DNA from: Parcubacteria group bacterium
GTDB lineage: Bacteria; Patescibacteria; ABY1; Buchananbacterales; UBA6539
Reading direction: 5' to 3'
Assembly (NCBI GenBank): GCA_002687175.1
Contig: NYZP01000002.1
Location: forward strand, 3,668-67,667
Length of the DNA stretch: 64,000 nt
Under the pieces are notes generated by a model that saw only the letters and a list, made by a program, of their open reading frames with translations, was not told the DNA's origin and made no database searches. Position numbers and translations under genes: made by a program. This document shows, one piece after another, positions 58,096 to 64,000 of this stretch (positions are counted from its first letter, which is position 1; the number at the start of each line of letters is the position of its first letter).

Positions 58096-60705
58096 TTAAA
58101 TGAATGTAGTTGAGGCTACTTTATCACCACTTTCTTTAAACTTCATTAGTCTAACCCCTTGGGTAGCTCGGCCTAGAATATTAACTGATTTAAGGGGTAA
58201 TCGAATAACTTGTCCTTTAGCCGAAATAATAATCATATCTTCGTCAACGGCTTGGGAATTGACAACAGTAGCGGCAACTATATTACCAGTTTTTGAGGTA
58301 ATTTTAGCTGTTTTAATGCCAGAACCACCACGTCCCTGGGTTTTATAGTTGGTTAGCGCACTACGCTTACCATAGCCGTTAGCCATAATGGTTAAAAGTT
58401 GAGCTACTTTAACCAGAGTAGAATCAACGACCTCCATACTGACTACCCGGTCGTCTCCTTTCAAACGGATACCTCTAACCCCAGAAGCTGCTCGGCCCAT
58501 TGGTCTAACTTGACTTTCTTTAAATCTAATAGCTTGACCGTGGGAGGAAACTAAAATAATTTCATCTTTACCAGTAGACGGTTTAACCCATTCTAGCTCG
58601 TCATTTTTGCGTAAGCGAATGGCAATTAATCCAGATCGACGAATATTATCAAAGTCAGTTAAATCAACTTTTTTAATGTTTCCTTTGGTGGTAACCATCA
58701 TTAAAAATTTGTAGTCACCCAGCTCACTTAGTGGTAAAGCCGCTGAAATTTTTTCTTCTGGCGCTAACTGTAAGAAATTAACAATCGCTTGTCCCTTGGC
58801 AGTTCGGGAACCTTTAGGAATATCATAAGCCTTAAGTTGAAAAACTCGTCCCTTGGTGGTGAAAAATAAAATGTCAGAATGGGTGGTGGTGGTGAAAAAA
58901 TGTTCGACCACGTCTTCTTCTTTGGTAGTTAAGCCAACTACTCCTTTGCCTCCCCGACTCTGAGTTTTGAAAGTCTCTGGCGGTAGTCGTTTAATGTAGC
59001 CATCCTTCGTTACCGTAACAATAGTGTCTTCATCAGGAATAAGATCTTCAACTGAAAAACTTTTTGCACCATGGGCCACAATTTGTGTTCTTCTTTCATT
59101 AGAGAATTTATCTTTAATTTCCGTTAGTTCTTTTTTAATAATGGAAAGAATTTTTTTGGAAGATTTTAAAATTGCTTCTAAGTCTTTGATCAACGCTAAT
59201 TTTTCCTTAAGCTCTTGCTCAATTTTCATTCTTTCTAAGTTAGCCAGTTGTTGTAATCGCATTTCTAAAATGGCAACAGCTTGACGATCTGACAGTTTGA
59301 ATTTTTTGATTAAATTAACTTTAGCAATTTCCTTATCCTTAGAAGCCTTAATAGTTTTAATGATGGCATCGATTTTAGCCAGCGCCATTTTTAATCCTTG
59401 TAGGATGTGGGCTCGATTTTTGGCCTTGGTTAAATCAAATTGGGTTCTGGCCCGAACTACAACCTGTCGATGTTTAATGTATTCTTCTAAAATCATTTTC
59501 AAGGTTAGCACTCTTGGCTGAATGCCATCGATTAAGGCTAACATGTTTGAATGGAAAGTTGTTTGAAGATCAGTTAATTTAAATAAACTGTTTAAAATCT
59601 TTTTAGGATAAGCATCCTTTTTTAATTCAATGGCAATGCGGACACCTTCTTTTGAAGACTCATCTCGTAAATCTTTAATGCCATCCAGTTTCTTATCTTT
59701 AACTAACTCGGCAATTTTTTCAACCACAGAAGCTTTGTTAACTTGATATGGTACTTCCGAAACGATAATTTTAAAAGTGCCACTTTTGGTTTCAATTATT
59801 TCGGTTTTAGCTCTAGTGACAACACCACCCTTACCAGTGGCATACATTTGTTTAATTTCTTTAACATCATAAATAATTCCACCGGTTGGAAAATCGGGTC
59901 CTTTAATTAATTCAAACAAATCGTCAATGGTAGCGTCTGGATTATCAATTAAATGAATTGTACCATCAACAATTTCTCCAAGGTTATGGGGGGCAATGCT
60001 GGTGGCCATACCAACCGCAATACCCATGGTGCCATTAATTAAGAGGTTGGGCAGTTTTGCCGGTAAGACAGTAGGTTCCTTATGACTACCATCATAATTT
60101 GGTATAAAATCAACAGTCTCTTTTTCAATATCAGTTAAAAGTTCTTCGGAAACGTGGGCTAATTTAGCCTCAGTATAACGCATGGCAGCTGCTCGATCAC
60201 CATCCATTGAACCAAAGTTTCCTTGCCCTTTAACCAACGGATAACGCAAAGAAAAGTCCTGGGCCATTCGAACCATTGAGTCATATACTGCCACATCACC
60301 GTGAGGGTGGTATTTACCTAGCACTTCACCAACTACCGTGGCCGATTTTCTAAATTTAGCTGAAGGCCTTAAGCCTAAATTCCACATGGCATACAAAATT
60401 CGACGGTGGACTGGTTTTAGACCATCGCGAACATCTGGCAAGGCTCGGGCAACAATTACTGACATCGCATAGTCAAGATAAGATTCTTTCATCTCCTCGA
60501 CGATTGGGCGCTTTACCAATTTACCAACTCCTTCTCTAGAGGACTCAGTAATTTCTGGTTTTACTGGAGGTTTAATCCCAGCTGAATCAGTATTCTTAAA
60601 TTCGTCTTTTGCCTTACCTTCAGACTTACCTTTGTTCGTAGCCTTATTTTTTGAGCTAGATTTTTTAGGCTTAGAGGAATTTGATTTTTTTATCTTTTTT
60701 GCCAT
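58096..60705 (-). CDS. gyrA: DNA gyrase subunit A
   Basis: 869-residue type II topoisomerase subunit. The catalytic Tyr is in AAMRYTEAK, the DNA gate starts RRILYAMW, and the C-terminal wrapping domain carries the GyrA box QSRGGKG, which distinguishes it from ParC. A 60-residue Lys/Ser-rich N-terminal extension is unusual. In the quinolone pocket (KYHPHGDVAVYDS) the residue equivalent to E. coli Ser83 is Val138, while Asp87 is retained as Asp142. gyrB is not in the window. Confidence 0.96.
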   Translation of the reverse strand: MAKKIKKSNSSKPKKSSSKNKATNKGKSEGKAKDEFKNTDSAGIKPPVKPEITESSREGVGKLVKRPIVEEMKESYLDYAMSVIVARALPDVRDGLKPVHRRILYAMWNLGLRPSAKFRKSATVVGEVLGKYHPHGDVAVYDSMVRMAQDFSLRYPLVKGQGNFGSMDGDRAAAMRYTEAKLAHVSEELLTDIEKETVDFIPNYDGSHKEPTVLPAKLPNLLINGTMGIAVGMATSIAPHNLGEIVDGTIHLIDNPDATIDDLFELIKGPDFPTGGIIYDVKEIKQMYATGKGGVVTRAKTEIIETKSGTFKIIVSEVPYQVNKASVVEKIAELVKDKKLDGIKDLRDESSKEGVRIAIELKKDAYPKKILNSLFKLTDLQTTFHSNMLALIDGIQPRVLTLKMILEEYIKHRQVVVRARTQFDLTKAKNRAHILQGLKMALAKIDAIIKTIKASKDKEIAKVNLIKKFKLSDRQAVAILEMRLQQLANLERMKIEQELKEKLALIKDLEAILKSSKKILSIIKKELTEIKDKFSNERRTQIVAHGAKSFSVEDLIPDEDTIVTVTKDGYIKRLPPETFKTQSRGGKGVVGLTTKEEDVVEHFFTTTTHSDILFFTTKGRVFQLKAYDIPKGSRTAKGQAIVNFLQLAPEEKISAALPLSELGDYKFLMMVTTKGNIKKVDLTDFDNIRRSGLIAIRLRKNDELEWVKPSTGKDEIILVSSHGQAIRFKESQVRPMGRAASGVRGIRLKGDDRVVSMEVVDSTLVKVAQLLTIMANGYGKRSALTNYKTQGRGGSGIKTAKITSKTGNIVAATVVNSQAVDEDMIIISAKGQVIRLPLKSVNILGRATQGVRLMKFKESGDKVASTTFI

Positions 60706-60708
60706 AGT

Positions 60709-61080
60709 TTAGTTAGATTTTTTTTCCAAAAGTTTTTCTTTAAGTAGTTCTATTTCTGCTTCAGAAATTTCAGTCGATGGTTCAGCGGTATCTGCTTCTA
60801 ATTCAATTTGCTCAACGGTGTCTTTTATTGTTTGGATGCCAGTTCTAGTGGAATCAATTAATTGATTTAAATCTTGTTGAATAAGTTGTAGGTCTTCGTT
60901 GCTACTGTCAGTTTGTTCGACATTTGATTTCAATGATACTTTTAATGATAAAAGCCAAAGTGAAATTATTGTTACCATTAAAACTATTAAAGTTACTTTA
61001 AAAATTATTTTACGCGTACTTTCCGGAAGCTTCTCAATAGTTGATTTATTCTGATTTTTGTCTGGAGGTTCGGCCGACAT
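60709..61080 (-). CDS. Unknown single-pass membrane protein with coiled coil
   Basis: 123 residues: a polar N-terminus, one membrane helix (IIFKVTLIVLMVTIISLWLLSL) and a Glu/Gln-rich helical region (EDLQLIQQDLNQLIDSTRTGIQTIKDTVEQIELEADT) likely to be a coiled coil outside the membrane. Three bases downstream of gyrA's start codon side and four after the MBL gene, so probably cotranscribed with both. No family recognised. Confidence 0.65.
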   Translation of the reverse strand: MSAEPPDKNQNKSTIEKLPESTRKIIFKVTLIVLMVTIISLWLLSLKVSLKSNVEQTDSSNEDLQLIQQDLNQLIDSTRTGIQTIKDTVEQIELEADTAEPSTEISEAEIELLKEKLLEKKSN

Positions 61081-61084
61081 AAAT

Positions 61085-61738
61085 TTATGGTTGCATAATC
61101 ACCACTTTTAATTCGCCACTAGGTAAATCTTTTTTTGTAATTTTAAATTTATTCAGCTCCTCGGTTGGGCAGGCACCAAATTCTTTACAAAACGTGCTAA
61201 CTGGATCAATTTTTTTTGGTATCTTTAAACCTTTCAAATTGTAATGCATTGGAATAACTATTCGTGGCTCTAATTGAGCAATAATTTCAGTCGCTTGTTT
61301 GGCATTAATGGTGTAAGTTCCACCAACTGGAATCATTAAAATGTCAGTACCTTCTAATTTTCCTGTCTGGCCATTAGCTAGAACATGACCCAAGTCTCCT
61401 AAATGTGTGATACTGACACCATCAATATCAATCCGATAGATAATGTTAGGACCTCTTTCAGCACCTTCTTTATTATCATGCCATGATGGAATTCCTTGAA
61501 TAAATACATTTTTGACTTCATACTCTCCAGAATTTTCAATAATAAACGGTTTGTCATTAGTCACTCCCCTTACGGCCTTATAGTTATTATGATCTTTGTG
61601 ATCATGACTAACTGTCACAATGTCAGAGGCTAGGCGTGGCATTTTAAGACCAAATGATTTATCAAAAGGGTCGGTAACTACCGTGGAATTTTGTCCTTGA
61701 ATTTTGAAATTTGCTTGACCAAACCAAGTGATAATCAT
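61085..61738 (-). CDS. Metallo-beta-lactamase fold hydrolase (UPF0173-like)
   Basis: 217 residues: MIITWFGQANFKIQG, metal motif VSHDHKDHNNY, THLGDLGHV, DILMIPVGGTYTINAKQATEII, IVIPMHYN. All metal-binding positions of the fold are present. Substrate unknown. Confidence 0.9.
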   Translation of the reverse strand: MIITWFGQANFKIQGQNSTVVTDPFDKSFGLKMPRLASDIVTVSHDHKDHNNYKAVRGVTNDKPFIIENSGEYEVKNVFIQGIPSWHDNKEGAERGPNIIYRIDIDGVSITHLGDLGHVLANGQTGKLEGTDILMIPVGGTYTINAKQATEIIAQLEPRIVIPMHYNLKGLKIPKKIDPVSTFCKEFGACPTEELNKFKITKKDLPSGELKVVIMQP

Positions 61739-61876
61739 AATTAAGTAAGTTTTTATAAATTAAAAAAATGGCTCTTATACCACTAGTATTTTATCATATT
61801 TTCTCAATTTTGGCAACAAAAGTATGTTTATTTTTTTAGCTAAATTTAGGCAAAAATTATCTATATTTTTGGTGTT

Positions 61877-62578
61877 TCAACCGATATCAAGTTCAACTAT
61901 TTTGTTATCACTATTTTGATCTAAATTTCCTCTTTTGGCGGTTACATCTTTCAACTTTGAAAGCTTAACTTTTTTGCCACCTAAACTTTTTTTTCTCTTA
62001 TCTTTGGTGCTCAAGTTTCGTTTAACTCCTTTGACTGCCCCGTTAGCTACGGCATCTTGCGTCATCTCTCTCATATTATCTAAAGATATATTTGCTTTAG
62101 TTTGAGCCGTCATCACAGATTTTGCTGAAGACCGGCTGGACGGTGATTTATCGGTAACAAACTTAGTAGCTCTTTTTGTCGGTCCTTTAGCGGTTGTGCT
62201 CGTAGATTTTGATCCTTGATTGCCAGCTGACCCTAATGATTTAACAATTTGTCGTAAATCAGCTTTGTCGGCCGCTGAAATTTTTCCTTCTTTACGTAGG
62301 TTCTCTGCTTGGCCCATTATTCTGGAGCGAGCTTTTCTACCTAAACCCTTTGAATGAGTTGAAAGTTGTGACATTTCTTTTCCAATAATTTTTTGAAAGG
62401 TTTCCATGTCTTTTTTTGATAAATTTTTGGCATAAGTATATTTACCGGCTCCTTTAGCTCTTCTTAGGACACCGGCTAAACCTTTTTTAGCCCTACTGGA
62501 AAAACTACCGGCAGTAAAAAATTTTCCGGTACCAATGGCCTTTGACGAAAGATTGTCTTGAAAACGATTTCTGGCCAT
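61877..62578 (-). CDS. Unknown basic protein ending in LDIG
   Basis: 233 residues from ATG 62578, one base after the stop of the next gene upstream. Highly basic, Lys/Ser/Arg-rich, without membrane segments; a helical part (ETFQKIIGKEMSQLSTHSKGLGRKARSRIMGQAENLRKE) is followed by a disordered-looking Ser/Thr stretch. The last residues are KIVELDIG; the neighbouring gene product ends ITDLDIG. Probably cotranscribed. Function unknown. Confidence 0.6.
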   Translation of the reverse strand: MARNRFQDNLSSKAIGTGKFFTAGSFSSRAKKGLAGVLRRAKGAGKYTYAKNLSKKDMETFQKIIGKEMSQLSTHSKGLGRKARSRIMGQAENLRKEGKISAADKADLRQIVKSLGSAGNQGSKSTSTTAKGPTKRATKFVTDKSPSSRSSAKSVMTAQTKANISLDNMREMTQDAVANGAVKGVKRNLSTKDKRKKSLGGKKVKLSKLKDVTAKRGNLDQNSDNKIVELDIG

Positions 62579-62579
62579 A

Positions 62580-63146
62580 TTATCCAATGTCTAAATCAGT
62601 TATTTCGTTAACATCAAATGGTTTTGCTTTTAGATTTTTTTTTGGTCTAGCTGGTTTTTTTTCCTTATCTTTTGATTCTTTAACCTCATGATATTCAGTC
62701 ATTAATCGCCCCTTCTTAAAAGACAAAGGGCTGCCTGGTATTTCTTCAGTCATTTCTTTTCTGGTCAGCTCATCACTGATGTCCATGGCAATGCCCAGCC
62801 GAATATTTTTTTGCCTTCTGGCTTTTTTAATATCATCCTCTTCTAATTTTTTCTTTTCTAATTTTTTTTCGTCTTCTTTCTTTTTTTTCTCTTCCTCCTC
62901 CAATTGTTCTTTGCCAGCTTTTTGATAAAGTTTAGCCGCACTTTTGGTTCCGGAAATTAAACCTTTCTTCATTAAAAATTTTATTGCTTCCAGAGCATCA
63001 TCGCGGTGAACTGATTTTTTCCTAAGTAAAGCTCCTTTGCCAGAATCCTTTAAAGCTTTACTAACATCACCCGGCAAATATTTTTTATTACCGGAAAGCA
63101 TTCCTTCAAATTTTTTTTTTGATATCTTTGTAGAAACTCGGTACAT
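62580..63146 (-). CDS. Unknown charged helical protein ending in LDIG
   Basis: 188 residues: MYRVSTKISKKKFEGMLSGN, then a helix-forming domain (RDDALEAIKFLMKKGLIS), a long Lys/Glu helix (EEEEKKKKEDEKKLEKKKLEEDD) and a basic tail ending NEITDLDIG. First gene of a pair with the LDIG-ended protein downstream. The common C-terminal motif suggests one binding partner or processing signal. No family recognised. Confidence 0.6.
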   Translation of the reverse strand: MYRVSTKISKKKFEGMLSGNKKYLPGDVSKALKDSGKGALLRKKSVHRDDALEAIKFLMKKGLISGTKSAAKLYQKAGKEQLEEEEKKKKEDEKKLEKKKLEEDDIKKARRQKNIRLGIAMDISDELTRKEMTEEIPGSPLSFKKGRLMTEYHEVKESKDKEKKPARPKKNLKAKPFDVNEITDLDIG

Positions 63147-63236
63147 AAGTTTATCTTAATTTATCTATATTTTAGCATAATTGTGGCCTTGTTAGTAGGG
63201 ATTTTATGCTAGCTAGAAATGCGGTGCAAGCTCCCT

Positions 63237-63400
63237 AAATTACAAATTCAAAATCACAAATACCACACAAATATTAAATTCAAAACCTCCTGGTTATTTT
63301 TTTATATAATATTTTGTTGATTTTATTCAAAAAGCATAGATTAAAGTGGAGATTTTTGAATTTGGTATTTATGATTATGTCGAATTTGACCTGAAAGAGA
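63237..63400. repeat. Inverted repeat in the gap before the S1 protein gene
   Basis: ACAAATTCAAAATCACAAAT (left) is mirrored by TTGAATTTGGTATTTATGATTATGTCGAATTTG (right). AT-rich MITE-like unit; together with the promoter and terminator below it fills the 380-base gap. Confidence 0.55.
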
Positions 63401-63418
63401 ATGCCTTATTGACTTATC

Positions 63419-63447
63419 TTGACATATGTGATAAATTGAGATATACT
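63419..63447 (+). promoter_or_regulatory. Promoter upstream of the S1 protein gene
   Basis: TTGACA (63419-63424), 17 bases, TATACT (63442-63447). Confidence 0.7.
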
Positions 63448-63470
63448 TTTCTAGTTACTAAATTTAATTA

Positions 63471-63496
63471 ATTACCCTTACTCTAAGGGGCTTTTT
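63471..63496 (+). terminator. Attenuator-like hairpin before the S1 protein gene
   Basis: CCCTTA-CTC-TAAGGGG followed by CTTTTTCT, between the promoter and the gene, so it may attenuate expression. TACAAT six bases before the ATG (63517-63522) could start a second, leaderless transcript. Confidence 0.55.
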
Positions 63497-63527
63497 CTAG
63501 GCTTTAGAGGGGCTGATACAATTTTAT

Positions 63528-64000
63528 ATGACAAGAGACAACATTAAAGTAGAATCAGACTCAAAAGTCTCTGCTGATGACCAAAACTCCCAATTACGAA
63601 AGATGCTTTCCGAGGGAGATTTTATTAATATACCAAAGGTTGGTGATTTAGTTAAAGGTAAAATAATTGATATTTCACGATCCGAAATTCGTTTAGATAT
63701 TGATGGGTTAACCACCGGTATTGTTCGTGGACGTGAATTTTATGATGAATCAAATGAATATTCTGGTTTAAAAGTAGGTGATGAAGTTGAATCAACAGTG
63801 ATTGAGCTGGAAAATGAAAATGGAGAAATGGAACTTTCTTTTCGTTTTGCTGGTCACCAAAAAGCTTGGGATAATTTAAATGAGTTAAAAAATGCTGGAG
63901 AGATTGTTAAGGCCACTATTGTTGATGCCAACAAAGGTGGGTTAATGATTAAAGTTGGTAAGGTGCCAGGGTTTTTGCCAGTATCACAATTAATGCCCGA
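63528..64000 (+). CDS. rpsA: S1-domain RNA-binding protein (ribosomal protein S1 type), partial
   Basis: The first 157 residues of a protein that runs off the window. One S1 domain is visible (GDLVKGKIIDISRSEIRLDIDGLTTGIVRGREF ... LKVGDEVESTVIELENENGEMELSFR), a second begins (GEIVKATIVDANKGGLMIKVGKVPGFLPVSQLMP). The order and FLPVSQL are typical of bacterial S1 proteins. Starts at ATG 63528 without an SD. Confidence 0.88.
   Translation, partial: MTRDNIKVESDSKVSADDQNSQLRKMLSEGDFINIPKVGDLVKGKIIDISRSEIRLDIDGLTTGIVRGREFYDESNEYSGLKVGDEVESTVIELENENGEMELSFRFAGHQKAWDNLNELKNAGEIVKATIVDANKGGLMIKVGKVPGFLPVSQLMP

Overview
The window looks like part of a small, AT-rich chromosome from the Candidate Phyla Radiation (Patescibacteria). 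The 16S rRNA gene has CPR-type changes in conserved priming sites and a compensated 505/526 pair. Genes are tightly packed, ribosome-associated and replication genes dominate, the SMC protein has no recognisable hinge, and many housekeeping genes start with no visible Shine-Dalgarno (SD) sequence. TGA is used as a stop, so the UGA recoding of Gracilibacteria and Absconditabacteria does not apply. I cannot place the organism below the CPR level from sequence alone.

Layout. 1-4.2 kb: penicillin-binding protein, a decayed membrane gene and a DUF2061 gene with no ATG. 4.2-6.4 kb: a large orphan membrane protein. 6.5-11.9 kb: replication-origin region (dnaN, dnaA, then divergent rpmH, rnpA, yidD, yidC). 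11.9-20 kb: lipid-kinase-like protein, bactofilin, rpsT, holA, truD, an orphan gene and polA. 20-25.4 kb: an Rrf2 regulator with the SUF iron-sulfur operon sufCBDSU. 25.5-27 kb: pentapeptide and DapA-like genes. 27.3-35.4 kb: SMC, rhodanese, P-loop kinase, ABC exporter, tandem winged-helix orphan, CoA-binding protein, aminopeptidase. 35.6-37.4 kb: rpsP, khpA, trmD. 38-44 kb: a 16S gene with no 23S attached, five tRNAs, tRNA fragments, a sulfotransferase and a 5'-truncated pyrD. 44.2-48.2 kb: infB, rbfA, DHH phosphoesterase, clpP. 48.2-49.7 kb: a T-box controlled acetyltransferase and an S-box (SAM) riboswitch controlled 71-residue protein. 50-55 kb: rny, four-helix-bundle protein, YmdB-type phosphoesterase, HU, truncated adaptor, beta-helix protein. 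55-64 kb: tRNA-Lys and tRNA-Arg, pilT, rnc, nusB, rpmF, gyrA, unknown genes and the start of an S1-domain protein.

The strongest unexplained signal is a set of three small cassettes at 10.3-10.8, 41.2-41.6 and 51.5-52.0 kb. They encode three unrelated proteins (GxxExxY, GIY-YIG, four-helix bundle). All three have the same inverted-repeat leader, whose right arm, close to AAACGCTATG, contains the start codon. Each is also bounded by its own unrelated inverted repeat, and in two of them the stop codon lies in the right-hand repeat. They sit between housekeeping genes or between tRNA genes, which suggests one class of small mobile unit with interchangeable cargo.

Other notable features are a T-box leader whose likely specifier is an arginine codon, upstream of an ArgA-like acetyltransferase; a complete S-box switch with its antiterminator pairing upstream of an orphan; palindromic elements inserted in frame in trmD and probably polA, and one splitting a tRNA-Arg copy; heptamer-based hairpin repeats directly upstream of polA, infB and clpP and around sufS and rnc; and a scattered set of visibly GC-richer orphan genes, most with strong promoters and SD sites, that look unlike the AT-rich, SD-poor housekeeping genes.
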